Source: Gymnogyps californianus (taxonomy: Eukaryota; Chordata; Aves; Accipitriformes; Cathartidae). From it: a stretch of DNA of 64,000 nt. Each line of letters starts with the position of its first letter. Positions within the stretch are counted from its first letter, which is position 1. The stretch is taken from NCBI RefSeq assembly GCF_018139145.2, contig NC_059474.1, positions 36,722,344 to 36,786,343 of the forward strand, given 5' to 3'. The translations under genes and the position numbers were made by a program. This document shows positions 1 through 12,750 of the stretch, piece after piece. The notes below the pieces were generated by a model. That model was not told the DNA's origin. It saw nothing but the letters and a program-made list of their open reading frames with translations, and did not search any database.

Positions 1-3000
1 CAGAGGGTAGACAATGTTGGAAGAATTCCCTGGAGCTGGAGACACCTCTGCTTTTCCTTTTCTGCAGGACGGTGGAGATAGCACTAACCAACTTCCCATT
101 TTCTAATGGCCACAAATGATAATGAACAGCCCTCTGTGGTTGTGCAGTGGCACTGGCTTGGAACTCAAAGCGAAGGCAAGTCTTTGCTTATTGCTCATCT
201 GCTGCTGTTCCCTTGCAGGTGACCCACGCCGAGTTCTATGCAGCCTGCTCTGAGGAGTCTTGGATCTGCTGTATTGGAGGGGAATAAAGCTGAAGCACGG
301 TATGGGGCACAGGGACTGTCTGAAGAGCTGCACTGTGCCATGTTCTGCTGTGACAAGGAAATAAATGGCCACCGAAGGCTGAGCCTCTCCAGCTCCTAGT
401 GACGGCAGAGAGAGCAGACTGCAGAGTTCGTTGCACTTCTCAGGTCATGCTCGTTCTATGCAATGACACTGGATAATCAGCTATTCAAAGCCATCTGGAC
501 TCGTTTGTCTGTTTAAGTAGAATGTCAGCTCTGGGCTAATCTTGCCAATTATCTGATCTTGTACCACTGAGAGCACTAGCGCAGAGATGTCTCTGTAGCG
601 CTTATTCATTTGGGTGGGTTTTACTCAGTTTATACCTATGCTTCCTTTATTTTGCTGCACCGTGTGAGGATGCATGTGAGCTGCCCGCAGGGCCTGGGCG
701 AACTGAATGGAAAGGCTCTGGAAGGCTTCGCTGGGTCGGGGTTTTGCACCCAAGGTGCAGGGTGGAGGCTTTGTCATGAGAATGATGATTTTCCCCTGGC
801 TCGTGGAAAGGTCCTTGGTTTTCTTTCCTTATAACCTTGCTTAACCCAGCAGCTGCTCATGAAGGTTTTCATTTCTGATTTATCTCTCCTGGCTCACAGC
901 CATGCTCCTGAGAGCCAAACTGGGAGTGATTCCCAGTCCAGATGTGATAGTAGCTCTCTGGGGGACCCTGCTGCCCTGCTGCAGAGAGAGAAGCGGAGTA
1001 GATGGATGGTTTTAAGTAAGCCAGCGATGTTGGTCTCAGATGTCCTTGCTGGCTTGCTCTTTTTATTCAGCCTGGGATTTGGATTACCCAGCAGTGCATG
1101 TGTCAGCTCAACCCTGTTACTGGTTACATACCATAGTCCCCTACAGGAGCCTCAGATAAATGTTGTTTTAAACACTGCATCTTTCAACTTGGTCCACAAT
1201 TTACCAATGTGATATGCAACCTGTGTAAGACCGATAATTTCTAACACTATAGAATAAATGTTGATGCCAAGACTGGCCTGTTGTCTGGGTGTGGAAGATG
1301 TGGACTAACTGTGCTGGGGTAGCAGTGTAGCAGAGGAAAGGGCTCCTCCTGGAAAATGCAGTCATGGTGTGACAACAGCATGCAGACTGTCAATGCACAG
1401 ACTCTCGCTGGAACAAAAAACAAGTTAGGAAGTAATGATTAAGATATTAAAACAAATTTTCATCAAGTAATGCGTTTACTCTGACAATATCTTCTTCCTA
1501 TCCACAATCCAAAGACTTTGCTGTTGCTATTGACTTTACCTGAAAAGCATGCTGGATATTATCAGGACAAGTAGCTTGATGAAACTGAGGATGGATATAC
1601 CATTAGATGCCTGGTGCTTTAGTTATGATGTTAAAATACTAATAAGGTGTGTAGTCACTACATCCTGTACTTATTTGCAAGCCCATTCAGTCAGGGTAAG
1701 GTACCGATTGTATGCTCCTCAGTTACGCAGAGATCTTTTGATTAAACACCTCTCCATAATCTTTCTGAATTTCATTCGCACTATGTACTTTCAGGTGCTG
1801 TACATATAAACGAGAATATTCCCCACTTTGTCGGTCCCTTGACAAACCCGGATATTGACTGAACATTTTTTTTCTTTCCGCTCAACCCAAGTATTCTTGT
1901 CGCTTGTGAAATTTGCAATAAGTCTAATATTATTAAATATATGTAGTTTTCTGAATAAGTCTACTTCAAATGTATGCACACAAACTGTGTATGAATAAAA
2001 CAGATAAAGGAAAGCGAAAGTCTACAAGATAGCATCATGTTGAAAATGAATGTTTCGTAACCATCCTGAAACACAGTGTATGAGTTCTAGACTTATTTCT
2101 AATACTTGCAAACAGGAAAGAGAATTACTAATCCTGACTAATCCATTCCAAGCAAGTGCTTTTCTATGACCAGAAGGACTGAAATAAAATCCATTTGTTT
2201 GCTTGCTTTGGAAAAGAATCAGTTTTTCTGCATGGAAGGAAGCAGGACAGAAATGTGGCTCCTGGGGAAGAAAGGGGAATTTAACAGGGCTGCAAATCCC
2301 CCCTGGTTCTCCCCACTGACCACATCTTCTCACTCTTGGCCCTCTTCCCACTTTGCAAGAAAAAAAAAGGATCCTAATACAACGTTTTATTAAAAAACCC
2401 CACACTTTCCCTAACTGAGAAGTTGGAACACTTTTGTGCCAGAAAGTTACTGAAAGAAGGAACAAGTGTACATTGAGCTGAGCAAGGGTGTCTGAGGAAG
2501 AAGAATGAACTCTTTTTTTAGTTTATTTATTAGGGATTTAGGTCTGGATTTGGAGTTGCTGGTTCAAAGAGGAAACATTAAGCAAATTGGAGATGGTCTT
2601 CTTTTTACCAGACCTTACCATGTGGAAAGCCAGGGGAATCTTGTCCTGGATTTCAGTGGAAGTAGGGCTGAGAGAGTTAAACTAACCTGAGAGCTCCTCA
2701 GCACCAAAAGTTAACTTGTTTCTGTTGGTAAAGAATTTCGATGCCCAAAAATAATTACATAAATCTTAAAATTGGAGTGTTATCTGAAAGATACAAGTAG
2801 CTTCCTATAAATTTGAAACAGTATTTTTGACCTTTCACTTTGAATTTGTTTCACGTTTTTATTTCTTAAGGATAATTAACTAATTACTTTTACAGTTGTG
2901 GTCTCAAATGAGTAAAAACCAAGACCCTCCCTCCAAAAAACATATCTAGAGTTCTGCTTCCCAAGATTTAGACTGCACTTTTTCTAACCAAAGGTGCTAC

Positions 3001-5073
3001 GCAATTGCAATTTGGTGAGGAGGCCCTTTCGTATTCGCATGTCCTGCAGAGAAGTCCCTGCTTGGCGGGAGGGTGCTGCTGCTCTGCCAACACGCCATGT
3101 GGTCTATCAGTGGAAAAGCTCAGTAATGGTTCTTTCTTGAGAACTTTTTTTAATACCATGAAGAGTTTGGATACTTGAAGTTTTTAAGTTGTCAGAGACA
3201 CTTTGGTCAAACCCATTTGCTTTTGTACTGTAAAACTCTGTGGGAATCCTTTATGGATGCTGAAGGGAATTTTTTACTTGCTGGAGAACTTGCATTTTAA
3301 GACATACACATTCTTAAGTTATATGTGTGTTTAAAATCTGATCGTACCAAGGGTAGATATGAGTGTGGAAAATCAGTGCCATCTTACTGTAGGTAAAAAC
3401 TCACTAAGCAGCAATAGATCTTCTAGGCAGTACGCTGTGAATTATTAATATCCTAATCTAGATTCTGTTGAAGCTAGGGGAAAGATTTTCATCAACTCCA
3501 GAAGAAGCTGAATGAGGCTGTTAGCTGGCCCCAGTGTTCATGTGCGTGCGTAATCACGCTAAAGGACTGCTAAAAATTGAGTGGTGGCTTATTAGTTACT
3601 ACAGTGATAAGGAGGAGACCATTACTGTATATGGCCTGTTTGGACTGGCTGAAAAAGGTTGAAGATGATCTCTGTGTTCCCCCCCTGCCCGCCTTTGTAT
3701 TTCCATTTCACAATTTTTATCAAATTAATCTGTCAGAAATGTCTTTGTGGTTCACCACCCTATGCTACGGTAGGCAATAACAAATTTCAGGAAACATCTG
3801 TTGCCATGCTTTGGTTGGGTAGATTTTCCTGAAGTTCAGGATGATGTAGCTTTTACTCTGTGTCCTGAATGACTGCATGATGTTGCTGGATGCTGACACA
3901 TTTTTGTGGCATTCTAGGCAAGCTCAGGCCACCTTCTCATGAGAGGGAAAACTCCTTCTGCACGGGGCAAAGCCATGCCCTCCACCACTTTCTGGGAACG
4001 TGATAAAGGTCCTTTCATCCCTGTGAAAGCAAGATCTCTGATAACTCAGCACGGTTTGTGACCGGGGCTGCTCCATGGTTTATAGCCTGGCCTTTGAAAG
4101 GGTTTTTTTCTGTGCTTAGTGGGGTAGATAACAGTTGAGAGGAAGTTGCATTCAACAAGCCTTTGAAGGCAAAAAGAGAATACTGAGTGTACTGAAGGAA
4201 AATGAATGAACTCGTATTTTTACAAAGCTAAAAATACCTTTCAGCTTCAGCACTTACCACTGACGGTTCAAGATGAGTCTGTGCTTAGCAAGAGGGACTT
4301 GCTACAGGATGCACCTGGTGTAACGTTGCTTTCTTTCCAAAGGGGGTACAGAACATGGGGACCATGCATGCTCACCTGCAGGGCGCCCTGCAGCCCTGGC
4401 TGAGGAGGTCATAGGGCAGCTGAAGGCAGAGTGGAGCTGTGCCATTACAGAGGATAAAGCAGTTGCCATGAGGGGAAAAATATTATCCCACTTTCTGGAA
4501 AGGTTACTAGCTCTTGGATTTTTTTTCCTTTATTTTTTGTTAACAGCTAATTTTAAATTGCTAAATTTTCTAATTTGTTACCAGCTAATCTCTAAATTTT
4601 TATCTAAAGGTTACTTCTGCCTTATGTTGCCTGTTAATATGCGTTAGTCAAAGAGAGCAGAGGGAAGTTTGCATTTGGACTCTTGCAATGTGAAAGAGCC
4701 TACGCAAGCTGCACATTTGCCATTTTGGTTTTTTAATGTCAAAACCTGAAGGGGAAGTATAGGATGCTGAACTTTTTACCACATTTGAGATTTGCTAAGC
4801 AATTGTGAAGTTTGTGGTTTCACTCTAAGACACGGTGGGTTTAGTGGAAAGAGCAATACCTGTATTTAACCTTGTAGGTGTGCAGTTAATAACCTAAGCA
4901 CAAAAACAAGTAAGCAAAAACTTCCTTGTCTGGGCTTATTAGATAATTTTCAGCTTGTCATTAACTCACTAAGCCAAACTGATATCTTTTGCATTCCTCA
5001 ATGATTTGTGCCAAACCATATGTTTCAACCCTTAGCAATTTCAGCTGGAAGTCTATTTTATTTTAATCTAAGC

Positions 5074-5181
5074 TTTTTTTTTTTTTTTAAATGTACTCAG
5101 CACTCCACACTAATCCCTCTGGGTCCTCATTCCCCACGGTCACTTCAGGCAAATAAAAGTTAAAAAAAAAAAAAAAAAAAA
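5074..5181. repeat. T15 tract facing an A20 tract
   Basis: A run of 15 T (5074-5088) and a run of 20 A (5162-5181) are separated by about 73 bases. An AATAAA-like hexamer lies about 6 bases before the A run, as at the end of a reverse-transcribed polyadenylated RNA. No clear target-site duplication was found, so retroposition is only a suggestion. The opposed homopolymers can also fold back on each other. Confidence 0.6.
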
Positions 5182-6525
5182 TCTGCCCTGTGTTTTTTTG
5201 AAGTTCTGTCAGCAAATCCTCATATAATGGAAACTGCATGTGTAACCACAGCGGTACCTGCTGCCGCGCAGGTGAGATGGGAATGCGAATGCAGTGTTTC
5301 GTTCCCTGGCCACCGCCGGGCCAGGCAGCTGGGAGGCATGGACTCCTCCGCGACCTTGGGGCGAGCATTGCCACCTGTTGCCCTTTTTACACAAAAGCAG
5401 CCCGTGCCAGCCAGCAAGAGCGAGCGCTGACCTCTCTGGGGAGAAGCAAACAGAGCCCAGGAGGGCAGTGAAGCACCCTGGCAGAGTAAGTCCGGTTTAG
5501 AGTACACAAAATGCTTGTGACTGGCACGAGAACCCGGGGCTTCACGCGTTGTCACCACTGCTACGAGGCCCGGCCTGCTGGCCTGGCAAGGGTCTGCACC
5601 CAGCACTGATGTTACCACGACCAGATACTCCAGGCGGTGCTGGCTGCTATTGCAGGGAGCACAGGTTAAAATGGCTCTTTCAAACTGGTCGGTTGTATGA
5701 TTTCTCTTTAAACGTCTCTGTAATATTAATTAATTTCAAAATACAAATAATGAATGGGGCATCAAATAGGAAAAGAAATTGTAAAATGTTTATATATCTT
5801 GAAGAAAAATAATTGCTTTTAGTTCAGCTAATTTAAACTTGTTTGGCTTAATCAACTTAAATAATCTTTATTTAACATTAAACTTTAAGTTAACTTAAAA
5901 TCGTTGCTCTTTTCACCCATTGTATTGATCTATTAATTTCTTAGCTCCTAACTCTGTTTCTCTCTACAGCTAGGGAGAAGATATATATGCTGCCATGCTG
6001 TCTTTGCCTTGTGGGGAAAAAAGTCATTATCTAAATAGTGACCCAACCACTGGGGTGTTTTGCCTATATATCAAAATTCAGGCTGGTCACTTGTTTTTGA
6101 AGGTGCTATATGGTTTTGTTGAGAACAGGTCCTAGCCACTGAGAAGCAGTGATTGTACTGGGTTGTTTGGTGTCATCCGGGACTCACTAGCCCATTCCAG
6201 AGGCTCTAGTTCTGTTTCCTTAATTGATATCTTGAAGTTTGAAAGAAGCAAGGACAATCATCCTTATTGATGCCTACAACAAAAAGACTCAGCTATCATA
6301 AAGGCAATGAAAAAAATAGTATGGCGAGAGCCTGGTTAGGATTTTGAGGTGCTCGCCTGTTGCTCCAGGCAGAAGCTGGCTGGCGTTGGTCTGCCTGGTC
6401 TGCTGGTGGACTGCACAGCACTTGCAGCCAGCAGAAACCTGTCTGTGTGTTCTGTAACATGCTGTAAGTGCTGTCGTACTTCATTTTAGGGTCTCCATGT
6501 ACTTCATAGATTCCAAATTTCTGGT

Positions 6526-6573
6526 AGTGATTAAGAGACACAGATCTCTTAATCTGAGTGATCTCTTAATCTG
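6526..6573. repeat. Short tandem duplication with overlapping inverted repeat
   Basis: The 14-mer GATCTCTTAATCTG occurs at 6543-6556 and again at 6560-6573, a 17-base period. The preceding GATTAAGAGA pairs with TCTCTTAATC to form a 10-bp stem over a 6-base loop. No function is apparent. Confidence 0.7.
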
Positions 6574-7135
6574 GCAGTGATTAAAGCCTCAGAAATACAT
6601 AAGAGATGTAGTCATACAAAATTTGTATTATCACACAGCGGTTAAACAACGTTGCAACAGGATCTACCACTGTTTCATAGCAGAAAATATAAGGAAGGAA
6701 CTTAATGTAGTTATTTTTGAGATAAAGAAAATAAGGGGGTTTTGTGTCTAGTAAAAGTTTGTTGCTGCTAGATATTTCTAGACAGAGATTTTGGAAAATC
6801 AGGTTTCTAAAGTACCAATATGTAGGTGTCCATGAATGTTACATAAAAATAAAGCTAAGCACTTCAAATAATAATGTTTAATATCATTAAGCGGTTTGTT
6901 ACATGAAGTAATACTGAAATATTCCTCCAGGCCCATCTCTATATAAGAAATAGGAATTTCATTACCAGGATGCATAGTAAAAGATATCCTTCCAAAGATA
7001 AATGCCTACCCATCACTTTAAACAGTGTTGGATGTAGCGGACTCTAGGAGGTTTGCATCTTAAAATATAAGAAAACAAAATAGAGAATAAACTTAGACCA
7101 TTAAAATATCCCTAGACATGTTTGTGAGCCCCTCC

Positions 7136-7217
7136 CACAAGACGAGAGGTTGCACATCATCTCTTCACTGAGTCACTCCTCAGTAGTGACCGCTGATGTG
7201 CAACCTCCTGTCTTGTG
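7136..7217. repeat. 82-nt near-perfect hairpin (inverted repeat)
   Basis: The left arm (7136-7159) and right arm (7194-7217) are reverse complements at 22 of 24 positions. On the + strand RNA one of the two exceptions is a G-U pair and the other an A-C mismatch. The 34-base interior contains a further 6-bp stem (7167-7172 with 7179-7184), so nearly the whole segment can fold into one rod with a small terminal loop. The size suits a microRNA precursor, but a palindromic transposon remnant is equally possible. No other copy was noticed in the window. Confidence 0.7.
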
Positions 7218-10200
7218 TAGGGTAGGAGAAAGGAAGCAACCTCAAGCAGCCTCACAAGTGCCTCTGGGCAGGAGGTTGAACACTGGCTAGGGGAGGACAG
7301 CTTGCAAGGACGAAGGTGCTCCTGTGTGGGGCAGAGAGAGGCTCCTGCATCCCGTACCAGGGATCCCTCTGCTCCAGCTGGGCTGTGGTGCTGCGTGAGG
7401 CGATGGAGGGTGGCACTCATGGCATGCCATGGCTGGAGCCAGGGAAGATCAGGGGTATGATAATGTGAGGTCTCCACGGTGGGTAATTGGGGTGGTAGGT
7501 GTTGTAAGCATGGCAGTGGGACTGGCTGGAGAAGCACCAGGTCAGGAGTGATGGCTTGGCCAGCTTGTGCTGTTCAGGAACGGGATAGGGAAACTTCATT
7601 TCCAAGAACTACTCAGTGTCCCAACTCTAAAGCTTGCTTGGGTCCATGCACGATGGCAGAGTGCATGCTAGCCAGTGCTCACCGGCAGGGAAACAGTGCC
7701 AATACCGTGTAGCTATTTTGTGTAGACAACTGGGTATATCCTCAACGTGTAATTTAATTAATGGTGGTTCCTGATAACGTAGACGTGGCCAAACAATGCT
7801 TATTTTCCACTTATTAATACCATTTTACCAAGGAGAGGCATCTTTAGCCTGTTTTTCACATCTATTTCCTATAAACGCAAGTTTGCATAGGAAGGTTTGT
7901 TATTCACAAGCCAGACCTATTTGTTTTCCTGTGTAGCAACAACTCTGTGAATCACCCCATTGCAGCGTGGAGGGTGAAATTTTTTCCCACCCATTTCCAG
8001 AGACAATACAGGTGATTTATGATGAAGGGCCTTGACAAGTTGTTCTTTTAATCCCTGGATTCGCTTTTATCCCAAATGAAGATGTAGTTTACTGATGTAC
8101 CTCGTTGTGGAATACTTTAATGGGGTGTATGTTGGCCATGCTGATTTTATCCACGTCCTACAAGCCTTTTATTAAAAATATTCCCAGGGCTCGTCTTCCC
8201 CACAACGTTAACCTGTGCGTTGGCTCTAGCTCTTGCCCTGTCTAAACACAGCCTTGCACCAAAGCGTGAAGGAGTGTGCAACCTCAGTTTGTAGCCAAGA
8301 AGGAGCATTAACTAAAGCCTGAGCTACTCCGGCTGCCAACCTGAGCTCCCTGCCCTTAGTCCCCCTTTCCCACAGGAGCCAAGCACTGGAGCAGGACTTG
8401 CCACACGCGGGAGTCGTAAGGCTTTTCCAGAAGCCTGTGCTTCAGCGTCTTTTTGTGCTCGGTGGCTTACATGGGTGGCTCCTGTGGATCTTCTCCCTCT
8501 GTTGAAGCTACGCAGCTGATAACCTCCAAGGCCTGCTTGCCCATCATCTTGGACTGGCATCTGCAGGCTCGCCTTATTTGGCACTTGATGGGCTTGGGCA
8601 GATGAGATGTGGGGTCGTCCTTTCAAAAGCAGAGCTCTGTTTACACACATGGTTTAAGTGTTGTGACATAGGTGTTATATGAAAATGCAAATGACAGAAT
8701 TGATGTACATATTCCAGTATGCAGATGTGTTTTGTAAGAAATAAGGTTCGTCGAGGCTTTTTTAAATGCTAGGCACTAATTTAAAATCAGAGCATCAAAA
8801 TCACTATGTACAAGCTCTTTGACTTTTGGAAAGGGCTTGGTCCTCTTTAATGCTTTCTGTGTTCCCTTTCTGACCCCTGTAGGCACTAACATTGAGTTGG
8901 AAGAGCCCAAATGAATCCTTGCAGTGGTGGAGCATGCTTCTTAGCTGGCAGGTTTGGGGAGGTAAGCACGCTCAACTTGAGATATCCTTTAAAAGCAGAT
9001 GTTCCTTGCCATGACATCTGGCCTGCTCCCAGGGCTGAACTTGTGCTTGTGCACCAATACTCATTAGAAATAGTTGCAAGGAGATGTGGGTATAGGAAGA
9101 ATGTGAAAACATGCTGTGTATTTGGAGGTCATTGCTGGCGAGGGACGTTCAATATACTGTAGTCTGGCACTACTTGGGGCTCTGCTGTTCAGTTTTGTAT
9201 TAAACGTGTGCTGGTGAACTGTAAACTCTACCAAATAAAACAACTTACTCCTTTTGTCAGCCAGAAAAGATTGTGCTCGGGATATGTTCCAGCAGAAGAG
9301 ATGGTATTTTATTTTTTGACAGACACTTTGTTTCTTAGTTGGAGTTTAAACATAATAAATATTTAACTTCTGAGCTTTCTTGCTCTGATTATCTCTGTGT
9401 AATAGTTTACTTAATATTCAGTTAAGTAGATGGAACATTATTGTCGGTTTATATATTTCTGTAACACAGCTTTATACATCGCAGCTTCTGTTCTCAAGTA
9501 AATTTTAGAAGTAAAGCATGTAAACTTCATCTTTTTTGTGTGATGCCTTTACCCCCAAAAAGACAGATATACAGAGGAACGGTGATTGGGGAAAATATTT
9601 TACAAGAGGAAAAGTGAACAAGTTGGCTTGTTTGTATTGCGCTAGCAGAAACAACCAGCAGAACATCCTTCTTATGTTTGTGGTTTTACTTAAATTTAAC
9701 TCTCAAATTTGAAAAGCTTTATGTTGATCATTTGGATGAAGCAAGTAGTAAACTTGCTAGTAAACTTGTGCACATGTACAGCTTGGAGGAGGAAGGGAGG
9801 GGAAATGCAGCCTGTGAACCAAAGTTCAGAGAAAGACAAAGGACTGGTGGCAAATGAGCTGGCTTTAGCACAATTTAATCCATTGTTGCTTTATCCTGGC
9901 TTTTCCAGTCCTGTGTCATTACATCATAGGTACCTTGTCATTTGAGGAAATAACATTTTCATTAGCCTGACATAAGCAAGCTGAATCAGTTATGGCCAGG
10001 TTGTCTTCTTTTTACTGGACAGAATACTATTTCCATAGGGCTCCTCTATCTCCTTCATATCTTCTGGTGTTCAAACTGACACCCCAGTGCTGTGGGAAGG
10101 GCAGTTCCTATGTGCTGAGTGTGAACTAAGCGGGGACTTCGTCAGTTCATACAGCTGCTGGTCATCAGAAGATCCCAAACCATAAGCTACATAATTATCT

Positions 10201-12319
10201 TCAAGGGGGTAGGGAGCAGGAGGAGGAAAAATATTTGATAAACAGAGACAGTAACAGAAAGTGGAAGGAATAGCAGGCATAGCTGAAAAATCCTTCCTGT
10301 ATTTAAAAAAAACCACAAAATCCTCAAAACCCAACAAAGTCATTACATGTTTAAAAACACGTAGTTGCTATTTAAGTTGGCTTTCTATTTTTGTTTCTAC
10401 TTTTTTCCCCTGAAAAATCTCTCTCTATATATTTGTGTATGTATGTATATATATCTCTCATGTCTCTTTTCTGGTATGCAGTAGAAGTTTTGCAAATGTG
10501 TTTTGTTTTTTTTTTTTCCTGTGCTTTTATACAGAAGATTTCTTAAACATTTTATTTTCCTAGTTAGGTATCTCAATGTTCAGAAGACCTGTATTTCATG
10601 GAACTCAATACATTCATGGCTTCCTTACTTCTGTCTTTCTAAGTTGAAGAACTACTTAAGGTAACATAACATAACGGGTGTGACCAAAGCGTGGTTTAGG
10701 CTGGCTCTGTGCAGACCTTTATCCAGAGCCCTGCCAGTACAGCTCATTCATGACATCAGTACGTTTGAGTTTGTGTTCATTCGTGTGTAAGGAAGACAGA
10801 TGACTGTGGTCTTCAGGAATTCCCCCAAATACATTTTTCTCTCTGACCTAGGACAGAGTTTCTTACTTCTGGGAGGCTCTTACCTTTGGGATATTGGCTG
10901 TTGTGCCCAATATGATGTATTGTTTCTTAGATGAAAATGCACCTGTATAATGACATAGACCTGGAAAAAAAATGGCATAGAAATAACCAGATTCAGCTGT
11001 CCTCAACAAACCAGTTCATCTGTTGCAAGCCTACAATATCTTACTCTAGTCTCTTCTTCACACATTACCTTTTTGTCCCAGCTCTAGCTGTCATATAACC
11101 ACAAAGAAACTTAGGTCCCCTTGTCACCACTTTCTTTCAATGTGTGGCAGGAATACCCCTGGTGACATGCAACCAGCCACATGCCATATATTTCTGTGAG
11201 AGCAGGGAGCACTGGTGTTGCTGCCAGGGCCCTGGGGACACCTCTAGACCTTATTGGCCCTGAGCAGCCTTGCCTGGGACCCCACCCACGCCCCTGCCCA
11301 GTGCTCCAGGGGCTCCACTTAAGCTCAGGCCTGGGCTATGCCATTCCCAGCCCTGTCCCTTGCTCTCCCAGCTTCCTGATTTGTTTTTCCTGGATGAAGC
11401 CTGGAGGGCCATTGCAGGTAGCTTGTCTCCAGCCCTGTCTCCTGGATGAGCCCTATACATGTGTCCCAGCCTTGTCTTCAGTCCTGGCGCTGGCTCCTGC
11501 TGCTCCCCGCGTGGACCCCAGCCCTGACTCGTTATCTCAATTTGCTGAGGGCTGTCGGCAGAACCTGTTGGTGTCACCTACATGGGTGCCCTGGGACGGC
11601 TCCTCGGGGGAGAGCATTGCCTTCTGCTGGAGTTGCCCTTGGCTCCTTGCTCGCTCCCCGCTATGGAGTGACTCCACTCCCCCTTCCTGCTCCCTGGCAT
11701 CTCCTATCAGGACTTATATCCCCTTTCTCAAGTGTATGAAACAGTTATGAATGCAAAACAAAAATTATTCCATTTCCCACTAGGAAGAGGGTTGACAAGA
11801 CATAAGTAACTATGCCTGCTCCATGGACCCGGTAGCTCATGTTTTTTAATTGCAATATATGCTAGACATTTTGAAGTGCTTATTTACATAACATTTCTTT
11901 GTTTTTCTTCTCTCGAGATTCCACGCAAGTGTTAGCAGATGCAGATACAGTATGGTAGAAGGCTAGGCAGTCTGTTTTGTATAAAAATGATGCACTTGGG
12001 ATGGCTCTCAAATGGTACACTTGGGATAACCCGATTCAGTAGAGTGATGTGCATGCCCTGTAAATCAAAATAAAAAGAACACAGCTAAGTATTTTTTTTT
12101 CTGGCAGATGCTTAATTTACTTTGTCAATGATAGCCAATACATGTATATAAGAACAATACTTCGATATCAATATTATTGGGAAAAGCAAATGCGAGTGCT
12201 GAAAATTCTATAATATCCATACATTGCTGAAATGGAAATCCTCTGTTCTGGGTAATCTATTTACAGGACGTTTGCCCTGTTAATGTAATGGTCCTGGAGA
12301 GAAAAGGGGTCCAAGAAAG
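7218..12319. other. Upstream intergenic DNA, middle part
   Basis: No coding gene was recognised. The stretch is AT-rich except for a GC-rich block at about 11,181-11,700, which has a 189-codon open frame on the + strand and a 108-codon frame on the - strand. That block repeats degenerate CCAGCCCTGTC-like units and looks like low-complexity or decayed repeat sequence. A short TA/TG microsatellite lies at about 10,425-10,455. Confidence 0.55.
11181..11700. repeat. GC-rich, C-biased low-complexity block
   Basis: The composition departs sharply from the AT-rich flanks. Degenerate units resembling CCAGCCCTGTC recur at intervals. Open frames exist on both strands at once, which is expected of GC-rich sequence with few stop codons. 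The predicted peptides are rich in P, S, L, C and W, and no domain was recognised. It is either a decayed repeat or a regulatory GC island. Confidence 0.4.
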
Positions 12320-12750
12320 CTGGTCGATTTTTCAAGGATCACCTTCTTCAAGCTCAGCAGGGGTCCATCCCCATGTGCAGGAAGTCAAGCAGAGATGATC
12401 CTTCCCCTCTACTCAGCACTGGTGAGGCCACACCTGGAGAGCTGTGTCCAGTTTGGGCTCTCCAGTACAAAAGAGACATGGACATACTGAAGAGTGTCCA
12501 GTGAAGGGCCATGAATATGGTAAAGGGACTGGAGCTTTTGTCATAGGAGGTGAGGCTGAGCAAGCTGGGATTGTTCAGCCTCAAGAAAAGAAAGCTTGGG
12601 GGTAGGGGGGATCTTGTTGGTGTGTATAAATACCTATTGTGGGGGGAAAGAAGATGGAGGCAGACCCTTCTCAACAATGCCCAGTGAAAGGACAAGATGC
12701 AATGGGCACAGACTACAATACAGGGAATTCCCTTTAAACAAGAAGACAGA
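12320..12750 (+). mobile_element. CR1 LINE 3' fragment, internally deleted
   Basis: The sequence follows the 3' part of the avian CR1 retrotransposon as I know it. It begins with a phrase encoding an FKDHLLQAQ-like peptide at about 12,331. It jumps at about 12,390 to the end of the reverse-transcriptase reading frame, then continues through the conserved 3' region (TGAGGCCACACCTGGAG near 12,423; ATGGGCACAGACTACAATAC near 12,702). The expected DNA between the two segments is missing, so the copy is internally deleted. Frame breaks show it is dead. The ends are approximate because the terminal repeat is eroded. Confidence 0.85.

Larger units (their letters stand above)
1..7135. other. Upstream intergenic DNA, left part
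   Basis: No credible coding exon was found on either strand. The open frames present are short (the largest about 147 codons), have random-looking composition and resemble no family I recognise. The stretch holds a T15/A20 pair of homopolymers at 5074-5181, a modestly GC-rich block with several CpGs at about 5230-5660, and a small repeat and inverted-repeat cluster at 6526-6573. By synteny with human this is the region upstream of ACSL1, so distal regulatory elements or alternative 5' exons are possible. Neither can be identified from sequence alone. Confidence 0.6.

Noticed and set aside
859..1212. 117-codon open frame far upstream
   Set aside because: No recognised domain, no nearby promoter or polyadenylation context and ordinary intergenic composition.
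12354..12695. 113-codon minus-strand frame
   Set aside because: Antisense shadow of the CR1 fragment.
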